A stretch of DNA of 64,000 nt from Ramazzottius varieornatus. Its lineage: Eukaryota; Tardigrada; Eutardigrada; Parachela; Ramazzottiidae. Position numbers and translations under genes: made by a program. This document shows positions 24,901-34,846 of this stretch, one piece after another. Where the stretch lies: NCBI GenBank assembly GCA_001949185.1, contig BDGG01000005.1:1663249-1727248 (forward strand), read 5' to 3'. The notes below the pieces were generated by a model. That model worked only from the letters and a program-made list of their open reading frames with translations, made no database searches and was not told the DNA's origin. Numbering within the stretch: position 1 is the first letter of the stretch; each line of letters starts with the position of its first letter.

Positions 24901-26714
24901 TCTTCGCTCTCAGGTCCTTTCGCGCACCATACGCAGGATGGGTCGATTTGACAGGACTGACGTTTGCTGTAGTCTTTCATACAGTGATCGCTGTTCGAAG
25001 TAACGAAATCAGGCAGCTGCAGGGATGACATCTTCGCCGTAACAGAGTGCTCCGTTCCGCCGAAGAGGAGTAACTGGCCTGCGAACAGCGTCGCTGTATG
25101 AGCGAACCTGTTCACTTCCGGTACTGTCAAATTCTTCTCGTCGAAGAAACTTCCAGTTAGGAACATCTGGCATTCTAGATGGTAGAAGTGGACACTTCCG
25201 CGTTCGCATGACTTTCCTCCATTCGCTACATATCCGCCGGATATGACCATGTAGCTTCCGACTAACGTAGCTTGGTGAAAGACTAGCTGCAAACTTGGGA
25301 CTCTGGCATTGACGCCGTACTGTGGACTGATGGAGGTCCATATCTGTTCTCGAATGTTATAAAAGAAAAGGTAATGCGCAGCGGAAGATACTCGAAATCC
25401 TCCAAAGACCACCAGGCTATGCAAAGGCCGATAGTAGATCGTTGAGTGACCAGCGGTTGCGATGACCAAGTCCAGATCAGAGTTCCTCGGACGTTCGGTC
25501 CTCCAAGAGCTCTTCGCAAAAGACCACACCTACCAAAAATCATCGATACAATATTTTCCAATTTGGCTGCTATTTGGGAAGTGGGCAAATGAATTCTCCC
25601 AGATCATTAGTCCAAGGGACGCATGTTCCCAGCAAGTAACGAGAACTACGTGCGCCACTTGAGATGACGATCTTGGTTGAACCATTTGCCAACGTCCCAT
25701 TTAAATCAAGCTACGCTCACTTACGAAGATTATGGACGAGAGAGAGCCGTTTTTCAAATAGCCACCGACCAGGAAGATTTCATCACCAACGAGGGTGGCC
25801 GAATGACCAGCCAATGCAGGTACAAAGTCGTTATACAGCAAGGTCCATGTTCTCGTCGTGAAGTTAAACACCCAAAAGTCGTCTAGAATGTTCGCGTCTT
25901 TGTCTACACCGCCAAAGACGTGAAAGGAATCGTTCATAACCACAGCCGAATGCAGATACCGCGCTGACGGTTCCTTTGCGGAGATTTGAACACTCGACCA
26001 GGTTTCACCTCGAATATCAAACCCATCGAGGTCGCTGACGACGGAAGTTCCATTCGAGCCACCGAAGACCCAGACTGTGCGATTATACAGCACAGCCGAA
26101 TGTCCGGCTCTGCCCGTGGATACCTTCTTCAGATCGAGTAGAGCGAAATGGTGGTTTACAGTGGACAGATCGGTCGAGTCCGAAAGCTTCACACAGGGGT
26201 TGTTCGGACACCTTATATCGCAGTCTTTGGGTGTTGAGCTCGAGCAGTTCTCATGGCAAGAACAGACGAGTACTTCAAACGTCGCGACGAAAGTACTCAG
26301 CTCCGAACACGACGCTACGATACTCACGGTGAGTTTCGGTGTGAAGGACACCACAACGACAGGATGTATTTCGGACCCGGATAAGGTGGCGAGTACTTCG
26401 CTGGAGTCTGGCTCGCCTTCGTGGACCTGTATGCAGTTTTGTAGTTCGCAGCTTCCGCCAACTTGAGTGACATTGAGGAAGATATTCGTGCCCAAGCTCG
26501 ATCCGTCGATAAACCACTGACATGCCAGAGACCTTTTGGAGAAAGATCGATAGAGCAGAGTTCCGTTATGTTGGTCGTCGATGATGTGTCGGGAGGAACC
26601 ATTCCGCGAGCACTCACTCTCGAACACTGCGCCTTCTGATCCACCAGTCCAGAATATAGCTAGAAATATGACGATCCCACAAACATGATAGGGACTATTC
26701 GTCGAAGGGACCAT
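15975..26714 (-). CDS. MEGF8: MEGF8: multiple EGF-like, CUB, Kelch and PSI transmembrane protein
   Basis: Type I membrane protein that acts in vertebrates with MOSMO/MGRN1 to tune Hedgehog signalling. Fifteen exons: 26714-25725, 25529-24459, 24194-23853, 23512-22793, 22556-22196, 22132-21994, 21784-20968, 20783-20336, 20288-20003, 19932-19800, 19599-19199, 18949-18069, 17765-17324, 17301-17133, 16928-15975. All phases agree, giving 2717 residues (human 2845). Order: signal peptide (1-28), CUB, Kelch blades (GRAGHSAVLYNRTVWVFGG), PSI/Cys-rich modules, laminin-type EGFs (CSCNGHADP), a second CUB-like and Kelch set, further PSI and EGF-Lam modules, then FFAVQPKYLNVDIRI, typical of the MEGF8 juxtamembrane part. 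A transmembrane helix lies near residue 2510, with the tail motif MARRPFATV. Keeping frame between exons 13 and 14 needs a 22-nt intron (17302-17323). Six other introns contain the nested palindrome repeat. It is divergent from DNAJC8. Confidence 0.95.
17857..17983. repeat. Nested palindrome element 4 (single hairpin)
   Basis: Inner arms are CCAAGTGGCGCACAC and GAGCGCCACTTAAG. Outer arms are GAGACGTGGGCGAAC and ATTTGCTAACGCCCC. It lies in a MEGF8 intron. Confidence 0.85.
19057..19180. repeat. Nested palindrome element 5 (single hairpin)
   Basis: Inner arms are TTAAGTGGCGCACAA and GCGCGCCACTTGGG. Outer arms are GGGACATGGGCAAA and ATTTGCCGACGACCC. It lies in a MEGF8 intron and overlaps a few bases short of the splice donor region. 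Confidence 0.85.
21822..21950. repeat. Nested palindrome element 6 (single hairpin)
   Basis: Inner arms are GGAGTGGCGCAAG and CGTGCGCCACTTAA. Outer arms are TGGGAGGTCGGCAAAC and GACCGGCGTCCCAAA. It makes up most of a MEGF8 intron. Confidence 0.85.
23592..23717. repeat. Nested palindrome element 7 (single hairpin)
   Basis: Inner arms are CGGGTGGCGCACG and GTGCGCCACTAAG around ATTTTTGGCTGAA. Outer arms are CGGGACATCGGTAGAT and ATCTACCGGTGTCCC. It lies in a MEGF8 intron. Confidence 0.88.
24247..24447. repeat. Nested palindrome element 8 (double hairpin)
   Basis: Two inner hairpins follow one another in the same orientation within one pair of outer arms. The first is CTCAAGTGGCGCATGC to GTGCGCCGCTCGGG, the second CCCAAGTGGCGCACA to ATGCGCCACTTGAC. 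Outer arms are TGGGAGCATGACAAAT and TTTGCCGACCTCCCA. It fills most of a MEGF8 intron. Confidence 0.9.
25573..25702. repeat. Nested palindrome element 9 (single hairpin)
   Basis: Inner arms are TCCAAGGGACGCATG and CGTGCGCCACTTGAG. Outer arms are TTGGGAAGTGGGCAAATG and CATTTGCCAACGTCCCA. It lies in a MEGF8 intron. Confidence 0.87.
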
Positions 26715-27478
26715 CGTTCGCCCCGACTAGAAGTTCTCCCTATGAGAACATAGGTAAACTCATAAGAATAATTATATAGTTCACCTCTATAATCTATATA
26801 CAGAAGATGCACATCCCGCAAATTGTTCTGACAACTGTTACATACTGCGAAGTCTATTGACACATATAGCTTACCTCATAGCTGCTTCAAGCGAGGTCCA
26901 GTGTGTCGGAGATGGTCTTGAGGAGCAACTCTTTATCTCAAGTACGGACCCATCTCAAAGATGACTTGATGCGTATATACATCTCCATATCCATCAGACT
27001 TCCTTGGACGATCCTCGACGCTGGTCCGCGAGCACATCGGTAACTCAGTACATAGTCGACACGACTGCCTTAGACCCGCAAGACGCAGCATCCACCAATA
27101 TCTTGGAAGGTAACATGCTGATGCTACGTCGAGAAAATTAATAAGATCTCATAATCGATAAAAGAGGAAAATAACTATCAAAAAATCCATATTTTGTAAT
27201 TGTAAAGAAACGGAAACCACACTACATGGCAGGCCGGATTGTGTGTCACGTAAATTGGCAGTCAATGAATCTGTGCGATCGAATTCACCGAAAAGTCCAC
27301 CATGAACTCGTACAAAAACATCGCAAACTTGCTACTGAACTTTAATGGGTTTTGATTTTTGAACTTTAGGCCTTTTTGTCATCAGAGTCTGCTCTTCTGT
27401 TCGAGATTAGAATTCCATTTCTGTCTACGTGAACACTAACCCAGACCTTTAGTCTTGTTAGGTTCGACGACTGGTGTC
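26715..27478. promoter_or_regulatory. Divergent intergenic region between MEGF8 and DNAJC8
   Basis: The 764-bp gap separates the two start codons, so it should hold both promoters and 5' UTRs. The DNAJC8-proximal part is AT-rich (27130-27230). I see no repeated motif or extra exon that I can support. Confidence 0.4.
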
Positions 27479-28900
27479 ATGGAGGAGAAGCCTGCTGAGC
27501 CAGCGCAAGAAGATGGAGCTGCACAGAACGAGGACGTCTTGAAGGCATTCCTATCCGAGGTTCGTAACACGCTTTCCATTTGTAAGAGCCATTCAGCTGT
27601 TTGAACCGTGGCCCGTGTGGAAACATTGGTGCTGGCCCGTTTCACCCAACTGTATCTGTTTTTCAGGTTAAAGAGATTGAGAAAGTCGATAGTCGTCTGA
27701 CACCAGGACAGCAAATCGAAAGACTGTGTCGTCCCGGAGCAACGTATGCCAACCTGAATCCCTTTGACGTTCTTCAGGTAACACCCGAGACGCCGTTGGA
27801 AGAGATTAAAAAGCAGTTCCGTCGATTGTCCATTTTAGTCCACCCGGACAAGAACCCTGATGATGCTGAGAAGTCACAGAAAGCGTTTGACGGTAAGGGC
27901 AGTGTTAAGATACTTACAGAGTACAGACTCTGATGTACTGTAGTGAGACTGTACGTGCATGTGCTTACGATGAGTTTAGCCTCGCCTTGTTGTGATATTA
28001 TTCGTTTCTTTTAGCTGTAGCCAAAGCTTGGAAAGTGTTGGAGAATGAAGAAGGTTACAAGCGCTGCATGGAGATTGTGGAAGAAGCGAAGGGGAGAACT
28101 GAACAAATGGTAAGCCTACTGTACGCACAGTATGTATAACAGCGAACCGGAAGTGATTAATTCGTGAAGCAGCCGTGACGTTCTGCTTTCCAGGTGAAGG
28201 AGAAGAAGAAAAAGTTGAAGAAGGAGGGAAAATCTTCGAACATCGAAGAAGATGATCCCGTTAAGGTAAGATGTTCTTCATTTGATCGCATCGTCCTCTT
28301 GCTGAGAAAGGGCATCTCTGTTGCAGTTTGACCACGCCGTGTATGTGCTGACAATGAAACTTTTTGCAGATGTAAGAAATGAAACCTTCAAAGTTTCACC
28401 ACTTGTATCGTATCATGGTAGTCGATGTAAGTGTGTATGTGAGGCTGAACAACATCTCTATTGTAGCTCGAACGAAAACGGAAGGAGCAAGAAATGAAAA
28501 ACGCCCATGAAAAGTAAGGTCTTTACACTAATCATTAGCTTTCCGTATGTCTACCATCTGTTTCGTGTCAGCTCATTCCGGCTAACACTGATCCATAATC
28601 TTCTGCAGGAAACGGAAGCATTTGGAGGAAGAAGGCGAGAAGGAGAAAGAGAAGGAGGATAAAGAGTGGGCGAAAAACTTTGAGGTACTTTTGTCCGTTC
28701 TACGTGTGGCATTTTTCATCACAATGCAACGTCGTTCTCTCGCTCTGCAGGCTTCTCGGGCACAACGAGTTGATAGCTGGCGGTCATTCCAAACCAACAA
28801 GAAAGCTTCTGCGCCAGCTCCGGTCGCTGCTCCTGTTCCTGCCCGCGCACGGCCGGGCTTTCTCAAACCTCCAAAGAACAAACCCGAGCAGCGACACTGA
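27479..28900 (+). CDS. DNAJC8: DNAJC8-like spliceosome-associated J-domain protein
   Basis: Nuclear J-domain co-chaperone associated with splicing factors. Seven exons (27479-27559, 27667-27892, 28015-28109, 28194-28265, 28467-28513, 28609-28684, 28751-28900) join in phase to 248 residues; human DNAJC8 has 253. The J domain begins NPFDVLQVTPETPLEEIKK and contains the HPD motif in LSILVHPDKNPDD, needed to stimulate HSP70 ATPase. It is followed by AVAKAWKVLENEEGYKR and long Lys/Glu helices (KEKKKKLKKEGK, KRKEQEMK), the typical basic coiled-coil C-terminal half of this family. The tail is Ala/Pro/Lys-rich. The ATG at 27479 gives an acidic leader as in vertebrates. The match in length, order and motifs makes the call secure. 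Confidence 0.94.
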
Positions 28901-29411
28901 CTAAGAACCATCATGTACCACAGACAGAGAGCGGAATTAGTTTACTGAAACGTTACTGCTCTTTTCCACCGCCAAGACTTAGTCCAGCCAGCACTCAGTT
29001 TCGCGCATTGGATTTCGTTTCGCTTGGGAACGTGTTAGAATCGTGTAGTACAAGTCGTACATCGACATGGCATTCTAATTTGTTCAGAAATCGAATTTAG
29101 TCTAGCGTAGCCAGAAAAATATCATTTCTTCAACTGTGGGGACTACAGTAATACCGCCGATCGTATAATTAAGTGTTTTAGCGGTCTTTGCCTATGATAT
29201 CATCGTTTTTCGCTCTAGTTCTTTGTGAACTCCAACTAATATCTTTGCTCCCAACTAGTTTCGGTTGCGTGTAGGAGTAGCACGTGAATGAGAATACAAA
29301 AACGAACATACTTTTATCACGATCCAAGAGTAGAAACTTGACACTTTCAAAAAGAGCGAAGCTCATAAACGAGGCTCCTCTAGCAGGAAAAGATCTAGCT
29401 ACTCGTGGATA
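28901..29411. other. 3' flank of DNAJC8
   Basis: This is the DNAJC8 3' UTR and flank, followed by AT-rich sequence. No exon, RNA gene or repeat is evident before the F-box-family relic that begins near 29.4 kb. Confidence 0.4.
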
Positions 29412-29995
29412 TCATGGTGAAGGCACCTTACGGCCCGCTACGCTTGTACACTGGAGCCATCGAAACTTGTGGTGGCCGGGTCTGCCAGGCTTCAACCGAG
29501 CAACTAATTCCTCGAAGTCATTCCGTTCTGCGCTGCTGTCTCCTCCAAGTCTCGTCTCCTCGTCTTGTCCGTTCCAGTTGAGCGACAAACTATCCGTACA
29601 AACTGGCGGACTCCTTCTGCCAAACACCTCCCAGTTACTGTAGAAGTCATCACCAGAGACAGCATTCGCGCCAGTTCACTTCAACCTTCTGAAACAGGAC
29701 TACCCTTAATTTCCATTTGGCAATAAGCTTTCGAGCCGAGTCTTGTTTGAAGTAGCAACGCCTCACTCGACGAAGGGTTTTCGCATCGACGGGCCTTCAG
29801 CACTGCCAGCTTGTCACAACCGTCGTCCAAGCCTGGCTCGCCACCATAGTTTTGTTGGTCGAGCGCGTACTGGAAAAAGACACCTGTTTGTTGCTCATAG
29901 CGAGTAAGTTTGTAGCAGGAGCAGCCACAACGGTACCGAAGACCGGTCTTCATGAACACGGAGGTCGGATTGTTCCCGCGGAAGAAATCGTGCAA
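29412..29995 (-). pseudogene. Decayed tandem copy of the neighbouring RRM-like/F-box gene
   Basis: Reading leftward, translations in shifting frames match the 3' half of the neighbouring gene. LDDGCDKLAVLKARR parallels LDNDGDPGRITRMNAK, VNWRECC parallels LNWRDCF, and ERNDFEELVARLKPG with HHKF parallels EKKGFEHGLARLQPD with HYKL. Stops separate the pieces (for example after GSPVSEG near 29684), and the N-terminal F-box part is missing. Same orientation and adjacency suggest tandem duplication followed by decay. Confidence 0.65.
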
Positions 29996-30428
29996 AGTTT
30001 TTAGAGATACAATAAGTTTCGTACCTAACAGGTATGGAGAGACTGAAGCTTTACACTGCTGTCAGCCACCGCGGAAGGAGGAACCGCTCACCAACAGCTT
30101 TCTGCGGTTTCTGGACGTATCAAATCGTATGGTCTTTATTTTCGGTTCCGGTCCGACTAGGTATCTCAGCTCGAAATTCCGACGGAAATAACTGAGTGTA
30201 TGAATCACACAACCCTGCAAGGGCCATGCTTTTATCCACAAAGTCATACACGCCCTGTTAAGTTTTGCGTTTCGCGTTGGGAATGTTAACAGTGGACACG
30301 ATGTTATGTGAGTCAATGATCGGAAGTGAATAATTAGTGCAAGACTGGAGCGAACCGGGAAACGTAAGAACTGAGCAGATCATAAAGTTCCGAATTCGGA
30401 AATGGTAAGTCAACTGGTATGTCTTCAG
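29996..30428. other. Spacer between the decayed and the better-preserved F-box-family copies
   Basis: I see short open frames only and no clear homology to the neighbouring copies. Confidence 0.3.
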
Positions 30429-32074
30429 TCATGCTGAGTCATGCACTAACTTGTAATGACTGGCTCCATCGGGCTGTAGGCGAGCAAGTCCATGCTCAAA
30501 GCCCTTCTTTTCCAGTACGCTCTCTCCCGCGAATTGGCTCTCTTCCTTGTTGGCCACACAGTCAAGGACTAGCTTATTCATGCCAATCGGAGGAGGTGGT
30601 TTTCCCAACAGTTGCCATTTGGCAGTTGCCAGAGCCAGGAAGAAGCAATCGCGCCAGTTCAGCTCGACCCTCTCAAAGAACACTCCAGTCGGTTCCCACT
30701 GCGGAATCAACTTTCTGACGAGGTCGTCGTGAAAGTACCGTCTTATCGCTTGACGGAGACTCTGCTCGCCTTTCGCGTTCATCCTTGTGATCCTTCCGGG
30801 GTCCCCATCGTTGTCCAAAGGATATCTATCCAAGAGACCCTTTAGCCACTGTAACTGCTGAAGTGGATACGGCCAAAAAAGTTTCCGTTTATCCATCTCC
30901 CGAAGAAGTCGAATATGACGTTCTACTTCCGCCGAATCTGGACGGATTTCAAACGAAAGATGCGGAATTTGAAGGGTGTAGAAATATGCATCGTTCCCCT
31001 CGCTTTTGAACACGTAGGGTGGTATGATGTTTTTGATACTAGGGAAAATGTGAAAGTGGTGAATAGAGCAGTCGTGGAGCACTACCCTCAGATTCCTCGG
31101 CCAGCGAGTGTGTCCGTTGAACAGCAGTATGCTCCTCTGAATGTCCGAGTTCAGGAAGAGTAGCCCGGTCAACATCAGTGAGCGGATGTAGCTATGTTTC
31201 AGGAGATACTCGTGAGAAAGGCGTGAATCTGTTCCCCTGTCAGCCTTTAGAAAGCTGTCCACCGCGTAGACTTGTGGGGGAAACCGGAAAATCAAGCGTC
31301 CGATTTTTTTGCATGTCTTCTGGTTTGTACTCAGCACGTGCCGTAGAGGCCTGGACACCCCTTTATCATGGTATTCTCTACATCGTAATGTTTACTGAAG
31401 TCGAAGTAGAGGCAGCGGTTGACTTCTGCATCCCAGTGAGATTGCATGGTCTCGTTCCATTCTCTGCATACTCTGAAATAAGGCGACAAATTATCTCCAG
31501 CCTACACAGGTAAATTATTATGGAACTTTACTGCGCTTTTCTCTGTCGTCGCATACCTGCGGAGTCGGCTGCGGTAGATTACGTCGAAGTAAGACAGAAT
31601 GTCCACCTGGAGGTCTCGATGAATGCAGTCCCAGCTCGCCTCCGATTCCATTGGTGAATATTCCTCCACCGTTCTCAAGCGAACGCAGAAATCATCCATA
31701 TACTAAAGTTAGAATTTCGTCAGCCAGGTTTGCAAGGTTTTGCGAGGTTGTGCGTCCTGAGATCGTCGGACAGGGTGGATACTCGTATATACTGTATAGA
31801 GTGCATGGCTATTCTTACGGAATCTTACCTGCCACTGCTTGTCATGCATCGCCAAGTCCATGGCAGCCCTGGTAAAGAAAATCACTCTCCATGTCGGGCT
31901 GCCATGATTTCCTTTCACCGCTTCGCATCTTTCAGAAATGATAGGCGAGATGAAGTCCTCGATTCTGCTGCGATTGCAGTCCGCAGGTAATCCATTCGCC
32001 AGAAGAACAAATCTCCCTTGCTGATTCCAGAGGTTGTTACGCGCCTTGTTTAGTTTAGTAAGTCGGATTAGCAC
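30429..32074 (-). CDS. RRM-like plus F-box protein (member of a locally duplicated family)
   Basis: Three exons are supported: about 32074-31829, 31702-31557 and 31472-30429. The first encodes an RRM-like segment (GRFVLLANGLPADC, then WRVIFFTRAAMDLAMHDKQW). The second and the start of the third give an F-box: ASWDCIHRDLQVDILSYFDV and YRSRLRRVCREWN, the typical SCF-adaptor pattern that binds SKP1. A long C-terminal region of unknown fold follows (LLREMDKRKLFWPYPLQ, LNWRDCFFLALATAKW). Near 31365 the frame must change by one or two bases at a GGGG run, or by a small intron with a weak donor, so the gene may be broken. The true start is not found; an ATG frame at 32093-32326 is a candidate upstream exon but I could not join it in phase. 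If intact it would be a substrate receptor of an SCF ubiquitin ligase, possibly with RNA-linked targets. Confidence 0.6.
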
Positions 32075-32999
32075 AGTGGTCAGCCAATCAGATCAGGCGA
32101 GGGAGGCTGAGCTGAACGCATTGAACCCACCATGCTCTGCACATTTCTGATCGGTGCTTAGCGCGTACAGCACACTACTGTATTCTCTCCGGTAATCTCC
32201 GTACGTCACTTGAACGGTTTCTACAAACGATGTAACAGTGAAATTGCGGTGTACGTCACAGCGGCAAACCGTGTCGTCCTCACACTCAATCAAGCATAAG
32301 CAATTAATCGTAAGTGTGATTCGCATTGTGCTATTTGTTGCATTCTTTCTAGAAAAACTTTTTTGTTCAGGTCATACTTTGATTTCTAACCTGCTTGTAC
32401 GATTACTGTGAAGGATGAGTAGATTGAGGAACCGAGCTTAGAAACTTCGCTTCGGAAGAGTAAGTCAGTGTTCACAAATTTTCGTCAGAATGACCTAGTA
32501 AGGTGACGTAAATCAAAAGCTGGCAGTTTGCTTCGGAAACTCCCTAACATAAATATCGGCTGTGACGTACGGAGATTACCGGAGAGAACACAGTAAGCCC
32601 TGTTTAGTAAAAAGTGGTTAGTGGCCTAGTCATGTTCCACCGGGGGCATTGACTACTATATAGCAGCCATGATGCTACTTGTATCCGTAAACTTTACCTG
32701 TCGTCTACTTCACGGCGTCTTTTGACTTTTTCCAACGGGCAAGTTTCGAATTTCTACCTCACAGTCCCAGTCTCACTGGGAAATGTCTTTTTGCTTGTTG
32801 TCACGATCGTTTCATCGACCCGCCCATAGTAGACAACTCGTGCATGAAACACAGAACCATAGCTGACTAGAAAACCAGCTCGAAGTTCGACGCCGCGTTG
32901 AAAAAAACGTGGCTAGCAGCTTTGGAAACGATTCGCAAGCAGCATTCGAAAGACAAAAGCGCTTTCTTTTCCGATGTAGAATATAGCATCAAGACTACA
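32075..32999. other. Non-genic stretch with a spaced inverted repeat
   Basis: It contains an ATG-initiated 77-codon frame on the minus strand (32093-32326, Cys-rich, unassigned) and two 34-bp inverted arms described separately. No confident gene. Confidence 0.35.
32176..32595. repeat. Inverted repeat, 34-bp arms 352 bp apart
   Basis: The arm at 32176-32209 (beginning TACTGTATTCTCTCC) is the reverse complement of 32562-32595 (ending GGAGAGAACACAGTA), with 33 of 34 bases paired. The left arm lies within the 77-codon minus frame. The arms could be the ends of a small foldback or non-autonomous element. No target-site duplication was identified. Confidence 0.7.
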
Positions 33000-33295
33000 G
33001 CTGAAACTGCAGTTTCCAAAATGCTCCAGTCTCTGATCAAAACTACAGTTAAATCTACCGTCGATGTCAGCTTACTGGACGTGCGCGCACAACTACAGTT
33101 GACGGTGCCGTTAACCGTGGCTTTGAGCTGCTCATCTATACGACTGTAGGTTTAACTGTAGCGTTGGCTATTTTCTTTATTTGCTATGAACAGTAGCTTT
33201 TAACTGGAGCTTTGTTTCCACAGCCTTTTAGTAGTTCGACTTCGCACACTCTGACTTTAACTGTAGCTTTGTGTACAGAGCTTTAACTGCCTCTT
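32993..33295. repeat. Cluster of CTACAGTT / AACTGTAG motifs in both orientations
   Basis: The segment carries several near-copies of AAAACTACAGTTAAA (33037-33054) and, in the opposite sense, of TTTAACTGTAGCTTTG (near 33150, 33197, 33252 and 33283). Left copies point one way and right copies the other, so the stretch can fold on itself. It resembles a degenerate foldback or diverged tandem array. Confidence 0.5.
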
Positions 33296-34846
33296 CAACT
33301 GCTGGTTCGCGACTGCCGTTGTACGTACGTTGCACTAAGCTAAATCGAGTCTTGCATAAGGGGTCGCAACCTCTGCGTGTTTAGTGTAGCTAGTGGGCGG
33401 AGTCTGATTGCTGTGCTGATTCAAAACAGTAAACTAAACTAGGCAAGTATCAACCTCTCTATTGTCTCCTTCCCCAACGATGGTTTCGAAGTCCGTTTCC
33501 CTGCGGTAGTCCATGTACTAGGAGTTGTAGTGAGAAGCAATCCCTTCTTCCATTGTCGTCGGTACAGGAATAGGTCACAGGTGTTTTCTTTCGATGGAGC
33601 CGTGCGAAGTAGCTTCAAGTAGCAATTGATTACTAGCTCCGAAGTCAGAAGTCCGGAGAATTTTGAATTGCCCCCCGGCGTATTCGGAATGGGTAGGAGG
33701 CGAGGTGTCATGCGACGCAGCTTGGCCTGAATGAGTATGGTGAGCCGCGCGACTCAAAATTCAACAGTACTTTCACCGCGGGTGCATCGTACCAGGCTCA
33801 AGGCTGTACTTACCAACCCGTTCCGCAAAGAAGCGGAAGACACTAAGACTTATCAGAGTCCTCACGTCGAACCCAGCCACGGCTCACGTTTCCGCCTTCT
33901 GCGTAGATCCGCTCCTGTGACATGTGGTTCCGGCTGAAGAAACTTTAAAAGTGCTGAAAGAGACACGAAAGAAATCGCACAGTTCAGGCATGAGGAGCCT
34001 CAAACGGACTCCACAGTCAGCCACGGAGGACGCTAGAGAAGCCCAACAAGAGTTGCAATGGTTCCTCGCTTCCGAGTTTTAGGTGGGCTACTTTACTTCC
34101 TTCACCGGATTTCTGGTCGCAGCAGCTGAGCCGAGAACCGGGTGCGATTGCAGTTTATCCGCGTAGCTTAATATTTTGTCGCACGTCCAAAAAACTGAAA
34201 ATTTTGCACGGATGGATACAACTTTTCTTGCCAGAGCAGCGCTCGTGCTCTCGTTTTGGGGGCTGGAAACAACCGCGTGTACTTTGAATTTGATCAATCG
34301 CAGTATGATACGTCATCGCTTGTTACCCACCTCGATTTTCCCCGAACAGCGAACGTGGGCTGATCAAAAGGCACGTAAGCTTTCAAGTGTTCGTTATCTC
34401 CGATTCTGAGTACAGTATGAAACTGCGATATCGACTTCCAGCTACGCCCGGCACAACATGACCAATCCCTTTGTGTTCGCGTTTGTGCAGGTATAAAGTT
34501 TGTGAACCTTCCGTGAATCTACAGGCTGTGGAAGTCTTAGTTCCTAAACCTAGAAGGCAGTCCATCGGACAGGTAAAGCTTTTCGAGTCCTTCGAGGCGG
34601 AATAATATTAGTCCGCGAACATGGCACAGGCCAAAACGATGCTGTGCATTGTCGTTATGGCTCTTGGATTGTTGCTCATTGTACAGTAGCTACAGTTGAT
34701 GCGGCATGTTTTGGGGTTGGATGGGGAGGAAGCTCCGGAAGCTGCTTCGACTTCGGGCCAGCCTACTACTGTTCCAACTTTGGACGTCCACCAAACAATC
34801 GCTGCCGCTGCACCAACAGATTCGGCCGATCCCCGACGAGTAAAGC
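33296..34846. other. Intergenic stretch upstream of the BTB gene 3' end
   Basis: I see no gene I can support. Short frames occur on both strands. One at 34621-34689 starts with ATG and is hydrophobic (MLCIVVMALGLLLIV) but stops after 22 codons; joining it to the following frame would need a 15-nt intron, which I do not accept. Confidence 0.3.

Noticed and set aside
32093-32326. Signal-peptide-like first exon of the F-box gene
   Set aside because: The ATG frame is real, but no donor-acceptor pair joins it in phase to the RRM-like exon.
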